A stretch of DNA of 55,656 nt from an uncultured Ruminococcus sp. (GCA_900541505.1 UQKK01000023.1:1-55656); one strand, 5' to 3'; counted from the first letter of the stretch, positions 42,868 through 51,064 are shown. Notes: generated by a model not told the origin, from the sequence alone. A program made the numbers and translations.

Positions 42868-43608
42868 TCAGTTCACTATATACATTTCTTTGATATTTTC
42901 AGAAAAAGTGAGTTCGGCCTCTGTTTTATCTTGAAGTTCTTTTTCTGTTATATCTGGATTAATAGCCATCACTGTCATTTTTTTGTTGTGAAATTCAATC
43001 ACTGCAAGCTCTGTTACGATAACATCTACACATTCTATTGCTGTAAGCGGCATCGTACATTTTTTCAGAATTTTGGGATTTCCTGATTTTGCACAATGTT
43101 CCATGGCAACAATCACTTTTTTCGCTCCGCTTACTAAATCCATTGCTCCACCCATTCCGTTTATTCGTCCTCCGGGTACTATCCAGTTTGCCAGGTTGCC
43201 CGCCTCATCGACCTGAAGCCCTCCTAACACTGTCATGTCCAAATGACCGCCTCTGGCCATCGCGAACGAAACGGAACTATCAAAACATGAGGCGCCTGGC
43301 TGCAGCACTACCAAAGAATTACTGGCATCACAGAGGTCCCTGTGTCCTGTTTCCCAATTGCAGCCTTTATCATCTCCCAACTCCTTTAACCCTTCTTCTA
43401 CTGCTTTTAAGTCATAAAAATTATCTCCCCACGGAAATGGTATTGTTTTTCCAGCTCCTGCAAACCCATCTTCTGCATGTAAGATATATTCTGTTCCGTC
43501 AGGGACATAATTAGCTGAAAGAGTCGGAATACCTACACCAAGATTCACAAAAGAACCATTTTCAAAAAATGTCGCCACATTTTTTGCTATCGTATGACGG
43601 ACATTCAC
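42868..43608 (-). CDS. CoA-transferase, beta subunit
   Basis: 246 residues from GTG 43608 (VNVRHTIAKNVATFFENG), which shares its G with the alpha stop codon (TAGTG); GGAGGTGA lies upstream. Class I CoA-transferase beta fold: NLGVGIPTLSANYV, the catalytic Glu in HAEDGFAGAG (family S/AENG), and VLGGLQVDEAGNLANW, then GGRINGMGGAMDL. With the alpha subunit it swaps CoA between an acyl-CoA and a free acid such as acetate. In this operon it would release the acid made from the GRE-derived aldehyde while conserving the thioester. Confidence 0.92.
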   Translation of the reverse strand: MNVRHTIAKNVATFFENGSFVNLGVGIPTLSANYVPDGTEYILHAEDGFAGAGKTIPFPWGDNFYDLKAVEEGLKELGDDKGCNWETGHRDLCDASNSLVVLQPGASCFDSSVSFAMARGGHLDMTVLGGLQVDEAGNLANWIVPGGRINGMGGAMDLVSGAKKVIVAMEHCAKSGNPKILKKCTMPLTAIECVDVIVTELAVIEFHNKKMTVMAINPDITEKELQDKTEAELTFSENIKEMYIVN

Positions 43609-44282
43609 TAAAATCTCACCTCCTCGCAATGAACTACATAATCGACAAAAACACCGGGAACCTTTACTCTATCTGGTTCTATACTGCCGGGCTCCACAAG
43701 TTTCTCACATTCAAGTATTACCAGGTCCGCTGCCATAGCCATAAGCGGATTGAAATTTTCAGCTGTATACCTGAAAACACCATTGCCTGCCGTATCTGCT
43801 GTATTGCATTTAATCAATGCCACATTTGCATGTAATGGAAGCTCCAATAAATATTTTTTTCCATTAATTATTTTCGTTTCTTTTCCTTCTTCCACTATAG
43901 TTCCCACGCCAGTAGGTGTATAAAATCCTCCTATACCTGCGCCGGCTGCTCTAATTCTTTCCGCAAGTGTTCCCTGTGGGATAAGCGTTAATTTCACTTG
44001 TCCGTTGTTTACTGCCTCATTTGCTTCTGCATGTCCAAAAAATGAAACTACTATTTCATCAATCTGCCCGTTCGCTAAGAGTCTTCCAGGTCCTTGCATA
44101 TACGGAAGCCCACCCCAACCGAAATCTTCTGATATAGTTGTCAGATGCCTTATTTCTTTATGTTTTGCAAGCTCATAAATCAGATTTAAAGGACACCCAG
44201 TATTTGTGAAACCGCCTACCATAACCTTATCGCCAGTTTTCACTTTTTCTATCGCCTTTGTAATATCAGTAACTTTATTCAT
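43608..44282 (-). CDS. CoA-transferase, alpha subunit
   Basis: 224 residues from ATG 44282 (MNKVTDITKAIEKV), with GGAGAG 7 nt upstream. Class I alpha fold with the CoA-binding GAGIGGFYTPTGVGT and GGFTNTGCPLNLI. It pairs with the beta subunit coded one base on. The set resembles acetate/acetoacetate/butyrate CoA-transferases (AtoD/AtoA type). It lies 18 nt after the aldehyde dehydrogenase gene, which makes an acyl-CoA, so the two steps follow in order. Confidence 0.92.
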   Translation of the reverse strand: MNKVTDITKAIEKVKTGDKVMVGGFTNTGCPLNLIYELAKHKEIRHLTTISEDFGWGGLPYMQGPGRLLANGQIDEIVVSFFGHAEANEAVNNGQVKLTLIPQGTLAERIRAAGAGIGGFYTPTGVGTIVEEGKETKIINGKKYLLELPLHANVALIKCNTADTAGNGVFRYTAENFNPLMAMAADLVILECEKLVEPGSIEPDRVKVPGVFVDYVVHCEEVRF

Positions 44283-44300
44283 CAAATATCTCTCCAGATT

Positions 44301-45638
44301 TTACAGTAAATAATTTCCTCCATCTCCCATTGCAAAACGCCTCATTCTCGTAAAAGTCTTTGGGTCTGTAATCCCCTCTCCCGTAGGTGTCGCAATTGTC
44401 GCTGAGTCTCGTCCTGTACCACCGGCTCCAAACGCAGCGCTGGTAGAGCCATTCTGCACGAATACAGTCGTATCAATCACTCTTCCAAATTCTGTTACTC
44501 TGTAGATATCGTTAGACCATATCCCCGCTGAATGCTTGCAATCATGCTCTGCTTCAACTGCCCATTCTACCGCCTGTGCAAAATTTCTGCATCTGACGAT
44601 TGGAATCACTGGCTGAAGCTGCTCTGTGTGAACATAGGGGTGACTTTGCTCCGCCACAAAAAAGGCAACGCCCGGCTCCCCATTCACATCAATACCGGCC
44701 ATTTTTAATATCTCACTTGCGCTTTTGCCCACACATTTTTTATTTGTAATGTAACCTTCCTCTGTTTTTATCAGTCCTGTCGCTGTAACTTTTTCTACTT
44801 CCTCTTTTGACATTTCATATGCGCCACATTGTATAAATTTTTCAATAAATTTATCAAAAATTTCATCAACAACATATATTTCTTTTTCTGTTATGCACAT
44901 AGTATTATTTTCATAAGATACAGAGTCATAAATTCCCTTTGCCGCTTTTGCAATATTGGCAGTTTCATCTACAATGCATGGCGGATTCCCGGCGCCTGCT
45001 GCAATGACACGTTTACCAGATTTCATAAGTGTAGCGACCATTCCCGGACCGCCTGTACCAACAAGCAACTTTACATCCGGCGATTTCATAATTACTTCCA
45101 GTGTATCCATCGTTGGTTCTTTTACGGTGCAAACAAGATTTTCCGGTCCTCCTGCCTTTACTACAGCCTCATTAAATATATCCACCGCCCACGCTGTACT
45201 TTTTTTTGCTCCCGGATGCCCATTAAATACCACAGCGTTACCTGCTACCATACAGCATCCGCCATTTCCCATTATTGTAATACTCGGATTTGTACTTGGC
45301 GTAACAGCCCCTACTACTCCAAACGGCGCATGAAATTCAATTGTTATCCCTTTTTCAGAAGCAAGCACATTATGTTTTATACTTTCGGTACCTGGCAACG
45401 TATTAACTGTACCCATATTTTTATCAATTTTATCTGTCAGCCGACCAAACCCTGTTTCCTCTAATTCAAGTTTAGACAGCTCCTCTACATTCTCTTTATA
45501 TACTTTCTGGATGCTGGCTATAAATCGGTCTCTGTCTTCAAGGGAGTATTTTGTTACCAACTCTTTTTGTGCTTTCTTTGCAGCTGAAATGCATTCCTCC
45601 ATTGTTTCAAACACTCCACGATAGTCGCTTCTGCTCAT
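44301..45638 (-). CDS. CoA-acylating aldehyde dehydrogenase (PduP/EutE-like)
   Basis: 445 residues; GGAGG 7 nt before the ATG. The catalytic Cys is in SYENNTMCITEKE; HAPFGVVGAVTPSTNP and GGPGMVATLMKSGKRVIAAGAGNPP are the NAD and substrate blocks of the acylating branch. It converts an aldehyde plus CoA to acyl-CoA and NADH. PduP, CutF and EutE usually carry an N-terminal encapsulation peptide for microcompartments; this protein begins MSRSDYRGVFETM with no such amphipathic extension, and no shell genes are nearby, so it should work free in the cytoplasm. First gene of the operon. Confidence 0.92.
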   Translation of the reverse strand: MSRSDYRGVFETMEECISAAKKAQKELVTKYSLEDRDRFIASIQKVYKENVEELSKLELEETGFGRLTDKIDKNMGTVNTLPGTESIKHNVLASEKGITIEFHAPFGVVGAVTPSTNPSITIMGNGGCCMVAGNAVVFNGHPGAKKSTAWAVDIFNEAVVKAGGPENLVCTVKEPTMDTLEVIMKSPDVKLLVGTGGPGMVATLMKSGKRVIAAGAGNPPCIVDETANIAKAAKGIYDSVSYENNTMCITEKEIYVVDEIFDKFIEKFIQCGAYEMSKEEVEKVTATGLIKTEEGYITNKKCVGKSASEILKMAGIDVNGEPGVAFFVAEQSHPYVHTEQLQPVIPIVRCRNFAQAVEWAVEAEHDCKHSAGIWSNDIYRVTEFGRVIDTTVFVQNGSTSAAFGAGGTGRDSATIATPTGEGITDPKTFTRMRRFAMGDGGNYLL

Positions 45639-45678
45639 TTAGTTTCCTCCTTTACTACTGCAATATTTATTTACGGCT

Positions 45679-45710
45679 ATTATAAAGTCTAAAGTAAACT
45701 TTAGAGTCAA
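45679..45710 (-). promoter_or_regulatory. MerR-type promoter of the GRE operon (20-bp spacer with dyad)
   Basis: Minus-strand TTGACT (45710-45705) and TATAAT (45684-45679) are 20 bp apart, too long for unaided sigma-A use but the hallmark of MerR-family promoters. The spacer holds the inverted repeat TCTAAAGT-AA-ACTTTAGA (45688-45705), 8-bp arms. The start codon of the first gene is about 34 nt past the likely start site. Beyond it, 45711-45950 shows no gene. Confidence 0.75.
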
Positions 45711-45950
45711 TAGATTCTTGTCATTTTGTTCTTTTTAGCCTAATATCCAAATATTTTTTATGCAAATCGCACAAAAATCAACTATGCTATTTAACAGCGC
45801 TTTCCGTATATCTGCTTTTCTACTGTAATTTATTTATATTTCTAATTAAGCATTTACGAGCTGGTTCTATCAGTGAATGTACACCCCAGAACATTGAGAA
45901 AATATATTTTTGACAATAACAAATAATTTCATCCCTAGCCTCCTTCCGGC

Positions 45951-45978
45951 TTGACACTTTTGTCACCCTCATTATAAG
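45951..45978 (+). promoter_or_regulatory. Promoter of the M18 aminopeptidase gene
   Basis: TTGACA (45951-45956), 16 nt, TATAAG (45973-45978). The inverted repeat TGACA-CTTT-TGTCA (45952-45965) overlaps the -35, so repression is possible. Confidence 0.65.
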
Positions 45979-46050
45979 ATAAACTCATATTTGTAAATAA
46001 ACTAAGTTCACGGCAGAAATACGAATATACCTATGATTGGAGGCATGAAC

Positions 46051-47319
46051 ATGTATCGGAAGACAACAGAAGAATTATTGGAATTTCTGGAGAAGAGCCC
46101 TACCCCTTTTCACGCGGTCCAGCTGATGGAAGACCTTCTTAGGGCAAACGGCTATGAGGCATGCCCGGAGCACAGCAGATGGACACTTCAAAAAGGCGGC
46201 AGATATTATGTGACAAGAAACGGCTCCGCCCTGATTGCCTTTGCCATTCCCGAAAATGATATAGACGGCTATCGTATTCTGGCAAGCCACAGCGATTCTC
46301 CGACCTTTAAAATAAAAGAGAACCCGGAAATAACGGTGGACGACAGATATGTGAAATTAAATGTGGAGCGGTACGGCGGTATGCTCTGCGCTCCATGGTT
46401 TGACCGACCGCTCTCCGTAGCCGGAAGGGTCATCGTAAAGGAGAAGGATTCTTTTGTTTCCCGTCTCATCGATGTGGACCGGAACCTTGTCATGATTCCG
46501 AATCTTGCCATCCATATGAACCGGGAAGCCAATGACGGCTATAAATACAACGCCCAGAAAGACCTGCTGCCCCTCTACGGCGATATCACGGCAAAGGATA
46601 CCTTCCTTAAGACCATCGCGGAAGCGGCAGGCGTAAAGTCGGAAGATATTTTAGGACACGACCTCTTTCTGTACAATCGTCAGAAGGGCAGCATCTGGGG
46701 CGCGCACGAAGAGTTTGTATCCTGCGGGCGCCTGGACGATTTACAGTGCGCTTTCGCCTCTTTGAAAGGATTTCTGGCGGGTGAAAAAACACAGTCTCTG
46801 GCTGTTCACTGCGTGCTGGACAATGAGGAGGTGGGAAGCGGCACCAAGCAGGGCGCTGCCTCCACCTTCCTGCGCGATACCTTAAGCCGCATCAGCGCCG
46901 CCCTCGGATTTACGGAGGAGGAACGTCTCATCCAGCTTGCCCGAAGCTTTATGATATCCGCGGACAACGCCCATGCCGTGCATCCGAACTACACCGATAA
47001 GGCGGACCCTACGAACCGTCCTTACCTCAATGGCGGCATTGTCATGAAATTCAACGCCAACCAGAAATACTGCACAGACGGCATCTCCGCCGCCATGTTC
47101 CGAGCCCTCTGCCAGGAGGCAGAAGTGCCCGTGCAGACATTTACCAACCGCTCCGACATGGCAGGCGGTTCCACACTGGGAAATATCTCCAACACGCAGG
47201 TTGCCCTTCACACGGTAGATATCGGGCTTCCCCAGCTCGCCATGCACTCCCCCTACGAGACAGCGGGCGTCAAGGACACACAGTACCTCATCCAGGCAGC
47301 GGAGAAATTCTTCCGCTAG
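46051..47319 (+). CDS. M18 family aspartyl aminopeptidase
   Basis: 422 residues. Start MYRKTTEELLEFLEKSPTPFHAV at 46051, with GGAGG 7 nt upstream; two earlier ATGs overlap that site. M18 features: ILASHSDSPTFKIKENP (metal His/Asp), the CAPWFDRPLSVAGRV block, LDNEEVGSGTKQGA with the catalytic Glu, ISADNAHAVHPNY, and FTNRSDMAGGSTLGNI with the final metal ligand region MHSPYETAG. These dodecameric zinc enzymes trim acidic residues from peptides in the cytoplasm. Monocistronic with its own promoter and terminator. Confidence 0.95.
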   Translation: MYRKTTEELLEFLEKSPTPFHAVQLMEDLLRANGYEACPEHSRWTLQKGGRYYVTRNGSALIAFAIPENDIDGYRILASHSDSPTFKIKENPEITVDDRYVKLNVERYGGMLCAPWFDRPLSVAGRVIVKEKDSFVSRLIDVDRNLVMIPNLAIHMNREANDGYKYNAQKDLLPLYGDITAKDTFLKTIAEAAGVKSEDILGHDLFLYNRQKGSIWGAHEEFVSCGRLDDLQCAFASLKGFLAGEKTQSLAVHCVLDNEEVGSGTKQGAASTFLRDTLSRISAALGFTEEERLIQLARSFMISADNAHAVHPNYTDKADPTNRPYLNGGIVMKFNANQKYCTDGISAAMFRALCQEAEVPVQTFTNRSDMAGGSTLGNISNTQVALHTVDIGLPQLAMHSPYETAGVKDTQYLIQAAEKFFR

Positions 47320-47410
47320 GAAATGCGGCAGCGGCGGCAGAGATATTCTTCCGGCAGACAATTACAGCAAGGACGGCAGAGTATTCTCCCGGCAAAACAG
47401 CGCAACAAAA

Positions 47411-47460
47411 GCGACAGGTAAAATCTCCCATCAGGGAAATTTCTCCTGCCGCTTTTTATT
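47411..47460 (+). terminator. Terminator after the aminopeptidase gene
   Basis: Long imperfect stem GCGACAGG...AAATCTCCC / GGGAAATTT...CCTGCCGC with loop ATCA, then TTTTTATT. The opposing MATE gene ends 14 nt further on and may share it. Confidence 0.75.
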
Positions 47461-47474
47461 CCTCTTTTGGTTCC

Positions 47475-48848
47475 TTATAGTTTAATATCTCCCAGTCTGC
47501 CTTCTCCCCGCAGATATTTTTTATATACAATAAAAAATACAATGGTCGATACAATGGCAGCGCCCGCATCCGCCGCCGGCTCTGCATAGAAGGCTGCCTT
47601 TGCCGTGAACAATGCAGGCAGAATACAGGTTGCCGCGAAGTATGAGGATTTCCGCAACATGGAAAGCATCAATGACAGCTTTGTCATGCCCAACGCAGTC
47701 AGGGCATCCACGAAGACATATTGGAAGCTTAACGGCACAATCATCAGGGTAAACACCTGAATCCCCCATACAGCCAACTGCTGATACTCTTTCTCCGAGG
47801 TAAATATCTGCACAAAATACTGCGGCAGCACTCTGGAAATCACAAACATCAGGGTTGTGAAGCAGACGCAGAGCACAAGCACACAGGCAATCGTCCTGCG
47901 TATCCTCTGCGGTTTATTGGCTCCGTAATTAAAGCTAATCAACGGCTGTGAACCTCCTGTCACCCCTATCATGGGAGAGGTAATCAGCAGCATATAGCTC
48001 TGGACAATGGTCGCCGCTGTTATCAATGTGTCGCCGTATCCTTCCCCTCCGTAATGCTGCAGGACCGCATTCAGAGCAATGATAATAACACTGTCTGTCG
48101 CCAAAATAACAAATGGCGAAAATCCGATTTTTAATATCCGTTTTCCAATTTCCTTTTCTGGTCTTACAATTCCCAGAGGAATTGTCATTTTCCTGCTGCG
48201 CAGAGTCAGAAGCACAAAGATACAGGAGGACATCTGCGCGATGACCGTTGCCACCGCCGCCCCCGCGATATCCATGTCAAGCACAAAGATAAACACCGGG
48301 TCCAGGGCAATATTAACCACCGCTCCAATCAGCGTTGTCGCCATTCCCAGAAGCGGAAATCCCTGAGCAGTAATAAAGTAATTCATTCCCATGGATAAAA
48401 GTGCAAAAAAAGTGCCCAGCGTGTAAATCGTCAGATAGGTATTTGCATAAGAATATGTCGTCTCACTCGCACCAAACCAGTTCAAAAGATAGGTTTTCGT
48501 AAAAAGGAATACAACGGTCAGCACTGCTGAAAAAATGAGCAGCATGGAAAAACTGTTTCCCAATATCCGCTGTGCCGCCTTGTGGTTACCCTCACCCAGC
48601 CGCACGGAAAACAGCACCGAACCCCCGATTCCAATCAAAGTGCCAAAGGATGACAGCAGAGTGATAATCGGAGCACAAACGCCGGCGCCCGCCAACGAAT
48701 CTGCCCCGATTACCGGGATATTTCCTATATAGATACGGTCCACGATACTGTAAAGCACATTTACAAACTGCGCAAACATAAACGGAATCGATATCTTAAG
48801 TACTAGCAGAGGAATCGGGTCCCTCCCGAAATCATTGGTCTTTTTCAT
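47475..48848 (-). CDS. MATE-family efflux transporter
   Basis: 457 residues, twelve predicted helices in two MATE halves (FAQFVNVLYSIVDRIYIGN near the start, PLISFNYGANKPQRIRR midway). It starts MKKTNDFGRDPIPLLVLKISIPFM with GGAGGG upstream of the ATG. These Na+ or H+ driven exporters remove cationic drugs, dyes or metabolites. A DUF4230 gene and a small MerR gene lie upstream on the same strand but 135 bp away, and the MATE gene has its own promoter (48890-48918). The substrate is unknown. Confidence 0.93.
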   Translation of the reverse strand: MKKTNDFGRDPIPLLVLKISIPFMFAQFVNVLYSIVDRIYIGNIPVIGADSLAGAGVCAPIITLLSSFGTLIGIGGSVLFSVRLGEGNHKAAQRILGNSFSMLLIFSAVLTVVFLFTKTYLLNWFGASETTYSYANTYLTIYTLGTFFALLSMGMNYFITAQGFPLLGMATTLIGAVVNIALDPVFIFVLDMDIAGAAVATVIAQMSSCIFVLLTLRSRKMTIPLGIVRPEKEIGKRILKIGFSPFVILATDSVIIIALNAVLQHYGGEGYGDTLITAATIVQSYMLLITSPMIGVTGGSQPLISFNYGANKPQRIRRTIACVLVLCVCFTTLMFVISRVLPQYFVQIFTSEKEYQQLAVWGIQVFTLMIVPLSFQYVFVDALTALGMTKLSLMLSMLRKSSYFAATCILPALFTAKAAFYAEPAADAGAAIVSTIVFFIVYKKYLRGEGRLGDIKL

Positions 48849-48889
48849 CTGACTGTTCCCTCCATATATTAACTCTCATCACTTCTTTC

Positions 48890-48918
48890 ATTATAGGAAA
48901 CAGTATAAGAAAAAACAA
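48890..48918 (-). promoter_or_regulatory. Promoter of the MATE gene
   Basis: Minus-strand TTGTTT (48918-48913), 17 nt, TATAAT (48895-48890). The spacer ends ACTGTTTCC and its near-complement GGGAACAGT recurs at the ribosome binding site of the gene. Confidence 0.6.
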
Positions 48919-48983
48919 TACTTTACCCTCAGCTATTTTCCCTTCTTTACAAAATTTACTTGTCCGGATTATACAGCGGCATT

Positions 48984-49616
48984 TTACTTATCTTTGAAAA
49001 CAATTTCGTATTCATTCAAATCATATACGCTCCCAAAGAAGCTTGTAAGAATTGTCTCCGCATTTGTTCTGGCATTCTCAAACAAACCGCTTTCGATTGC
49101 CTCATTTTCTGCCTGTTCTTTTAATTTGACAAGCGCCTCATTATTCTCTGTTAAAGTAATCTGATTAAAAACACTTTCATCTTCATGATATACTTTAAAG
49201 GAATCCTGATTAATTTCAGAACTTAATATCTTTATCTCCGGCAGCTTAATCTCGATGGTCTTTCCCTTCTCTTCCCAATCTATCTCGTTAAAATCATACC
49301 CCGCTTTGATTGTAACCCCGTAACTGTATATGTATTTACTATTCGTAAACGGAATACTGGCACCAAAAAGTTTTTTAGAAGAATCCGTGACATTCACCTG
49401 CGTACAGTAAGAAGACTGCGTTGCCAACTCACCAATATTCTCAAATCCTATCTTCGTGGTCTGACTTTCTGAAAATACGCCCTTTCTCATTCCTATGACT
49501 ACAGCTGCAATCACTCCCAGAATCACTACTCCCGCCAATATTTTTCCTAAAAGACTTACCTTTACCAGATAAGCAATACCCCCGCTGTTCTTTTTCTTTT
49601 CCTTGTTCCCGTCCAT
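48984..49616 (-). CDS. DUF4230 domain membrane-anchored protein
   Basis: 210 residues. A lysine-rich cytoplasmic N-terminus, one membrane helix (about 24-44, KILAGVVILGVIAAVVIGM), then an exported domain of about 165 residues. The DUF4230 signature is visible: FENIGELATQSSYCTQVNV, YSYGVTIKAGYDFNEIDWEEKGKTIEIKLPEIKIL. It has the SPFH-like mix of strand and helix. The function is unknown. The small MerR gene ends 23 nt upstream, same strand, so the two are probably cotranscribed. Confidence 0.85.
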   Translation of the reverse strand: MDGNKEKKKNSGGIAYLVKVSLLGKILAGVVILGVIAAVVIGMRKGVFSESQTTKIGFENIGELATQSSYCTQVNVTDSSKKLFGASIPFTNSKYIYSYGVTIKAGYDFNEIDWEEKGKTIEIKLPEIKILSSEINQDSFKVYHEDESVFNQITLTENNEALVKLKEQAENEAIESGLFENARTNAETILTSFFGSVYDLNEYEIVFKDK

Positions 49617-49639
49617 TAAACCTACGCCCTCCTCTTCCT

Positions 49640-49978
49640 TTAGTTCCTATTTACTTTTGACAGTCTGTCAATCATTTGATTCGCCTTTTCAATCAAATCT
49701 TCCATTTCTGTCTTTTCTTTTCGCAATTTCTGTACTTGTTGTTCGAGAGCCGCTTTTAGCACATCGCTTGGAGCATCAATAATGGCTGTAATTTCCTTAA
49801 TCGAAAAACCCAACTGCTGATAGAACTTTATTTGTGCAATTCTCAGTCTGGCAGTTTCATCATAAAGCAAATGCCCATACTTATTTCGACTTGTTGCAGA
49901 CACCAGTCCCGCTTTCTCATACCCTTGAACAGCCCTTCTGGATACCTCAAGTGTTTCACAGATTTCCCGCAGTTTCAT
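49640..49978 (-). CDS. Small MerR-family regulator
   Basis: 112 residues. N-terminal winged helix (KLREICETLEVSRRAVQGYEKAGLVSATSRNKYGHLLYDETARLRIAQIKFYQQLGFSIKEI) and a C-terminal coiled coil (LEQQVQKLRKEKTEMEDLI) with no ligand domain. Such short MerR proteins sense through the coil or only dimerise. Cotranscribed with the DUF4230 gene. It is not likely to control the GRE operon, since it is 4 kb away and lacks an effector domain, but a role cannot be excluded. Confidence 0.88.
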   Translation of the reverse strand: MKLREICETLEVSRRAVQGYEKAGLVSATSRNKYGHLLYDETARLRIAQIKFYQQLGFSIKEITAIIDAPSDVLKAALEQQVQKLRKEKTEMEDLIEKANQMIDRLSKVNRN

Positions 49979-50174
49979 AATATTCCTACCTTCTCTTTCC
50001 AGCCTATAACTGCACGCAGCGTACAGTCAAAGACTTTTATTCGTAAGAACTGTGCAGATTTTTCAGTTCTTCATAGAAGGAATTGTTTTTTTCGCGAGAA
50101 TTTTGGAGTAACACCTTCAAAAAGTGTATAATGATGCCTGTACCTATCCTGTGCGCGCTGTTTCTCAAAGAAAC

Positions 50175-50198
50175 CATTTTCGTGACCTCACGAAAATG
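50175..50198. repeat. 24-bp inverted repeat in the intergenic region
   Basis: CATTTTCGTGA-CC-TCACGAAAATG, 11-bp perfect arms. About 40 bp upstream lies a TATAAT (50127-50132) with a weak TTGGAG 18 nt before it, so a short transcript may cross it. Could be an operator or the stem of a small RNA. No gene is seen in 49979-50232. Confidence 0.6.
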
Positions 50199-50232
50199 CA
50201 CAAATATTCTTACAGGACTTTCATTTTAAGGA

Positions 50233-50261
50233 TTGCCCTGTAGCAAAGAATCTGCTATAAT
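50233..50261 (+). promoter_or_regulatory. Promoter of riboswitch-folT
   Basis: TTGCCC (50233-50238), 17 nt, TATAAT (50256-50261). Start would be near 50268, about 18 nt ahead of the riboswitch. Confidence 0.75.
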
Positions 50262-50285
50262 GGGGAATCGTAAAAGAAAACGAAG

Positions 50286-50384
50286 AGCAGAGTAGAAATA
50301 TGTGCGTTAAGTGCCGGCTGGACGGGGAGTTGCCAGCGGGACGAAAAGCAATCGCTTGCGGTACATGTTTCGCATCCCGCTGCT
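50286..50384 (+). promoter_or_regulatory. Tetrahydrofolate (THF) riboswitch
   Basis: Closing stem AGCAG/CTGCT, then GAGTAG, the conserved GCGTTAAGTGCCGG, CGGGGAGTTGCCAGCGGGACGAAAAGC, GCTTGCGGTACATG and TTCGCATCCCG: this is the known consensus order of THF (folT-type) riboswitches, found mostly in Clostridia. It controls the downstream folate transporter gene. Ligand binding should act on the ribosome binding site (see 50429-50471). Confidence 0.88.
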
Positions 50385-50428
50385 GCACATGGTCAGATAT
50401 AGGATTGCCGTCTTTAGGCGGCATACAG

Positions 50429-50471
50429 ATACCTCCTATGCGTAGCTTAAGGATTACTGCAAAGGAGGTAT
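50429..50471 (+). promoter_or_regulatory. Anti-Shine-Dalgarno hairpin / possible terminator of folT
   Basis: ATACCTCCT (50429-50437) is a perfect 9-base complement to AGGAGGTAT (50463-50471), which contains the ribosome binding site of folT. The stem is followed by TTTTT just before the ATG, so it could act as sequester, terminator or both. It forms the expression platform of the riboswitch. Confidence 0.8.
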
Positions 50472-50475
50472 TTTT

Positions 50476-51030
50476 ATGTCATATTTAATTCAGCAACTTA
50501 CAGACTCATGGCGTGAGATGAAGCGCCTGAAAGTGCTCGCCGTCACTGCCATGCTCATCGCGCTGGGTGTCATCCTGGGATTCTTCTTTTCCATCCAGCT
50601 CACAGACTACATCCGGATTGGGTTCTCTTCCATCCCCAACCAATTGACCTCACTTTTCTTCGGTCCGGTAGTGGGTGGATTTATGGGCGGAATCACAGAT
50701 ATCCTGAAATTCATCGTCAAGCCGACAGGTCCGTTCTTTCCGGGATACACGTTAAACGCCATGTTAGGTCCGGTGATATACGGGTTTTTCTTCTATCACC
50801 GCCCGGTGACTTTCCGGCGTATTCTCGCTGCCCATATCGTGGTGGCGGTTATCGTGAATCTCCTGCTGGGAACGCTGTGGCTCTCCATGATGTACGGGCA
50901 GGCTTTCATGGTACTGATGCCTGCAAGGGCTATCAAACAGGTATTTAGCGTACCGGTAGATTCCCTTGTCTTCTACATGGTGGCAAAATCTCTCGAAAAG
51001 GCAAGAGTCGTCCAAAGCGTGGCGGCATAA
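50476..51030 (+). CDS. folT: Folate-specific ECF transporter S component
   Basis: 184 residues, five to six membrane helices (about 22-50, 60-85, 95-115, 120-145, 155-175). ALGVILGFFFSIQLTDYIRIGFSSIPNQ and GGFMGGITDILKFIVKP are the FolT family marks, with the small-residue motif used to dock on the EcfT module. It binds folate and works with an ECF-AAT module coded elsewhere. The THF riboswitch in front confirms the assignment: high folate should shut off expression. A weak hairpin (51034-51054) follows the gene. Confidence 0.93.
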   Translation: MSYLIQQLTDSWREMKRLKVLAVTAMLIALGVILGFFFSIQLTDYIRIGFSSIPNQLTSLFFGPVVGGFMGGITDILKFIVKPTGPFFPGYTLNAMLGPVIYGFFFYHRPVTFRRILAAHIVVAVIVNLLLGTLWLSMMYGQAFMVLMPARAIKQVFSVPVDSLVFYMVAKSLEKARVVQSVAA

Positions 51031-51033
51031 TTA

Positions 51034-51057
51034 GCGCGGCTGCTTTGGCAGCGCTTT
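51034..51057 (+). terminator. Weak hairpin after folT
   Basis: GCGGCTGC-TTTG-GCAGCGC (51036-51054) with a short CTTTG tail; it has a bulge and few T residues. It lies between folT and the opposing DUF4143 gene and might serve either. Confidence 0.4.
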
Positions 51058-51064
51058 GAAAGTA

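Noticed and set aside
44829..45464. 211-codon plus-strand frame opposite the aldehyde dehydrogenase
   Set aside because: Antisense shadow; rich in Cys/Tyr/Phe/Ile in a way typical of reverse reading of an AT-rich gene.
35590..45638. Bacterial microcompartment locus
   Set aside because: No BMC shell gene is present, and the aldehyde dehydrogenase and GRE lack the N-terminal encapsulation extension.
50221..50488. Open frames over the THF riboswitch
   Set aside because: They read through a recognised structured RNA and have no supporting signals.
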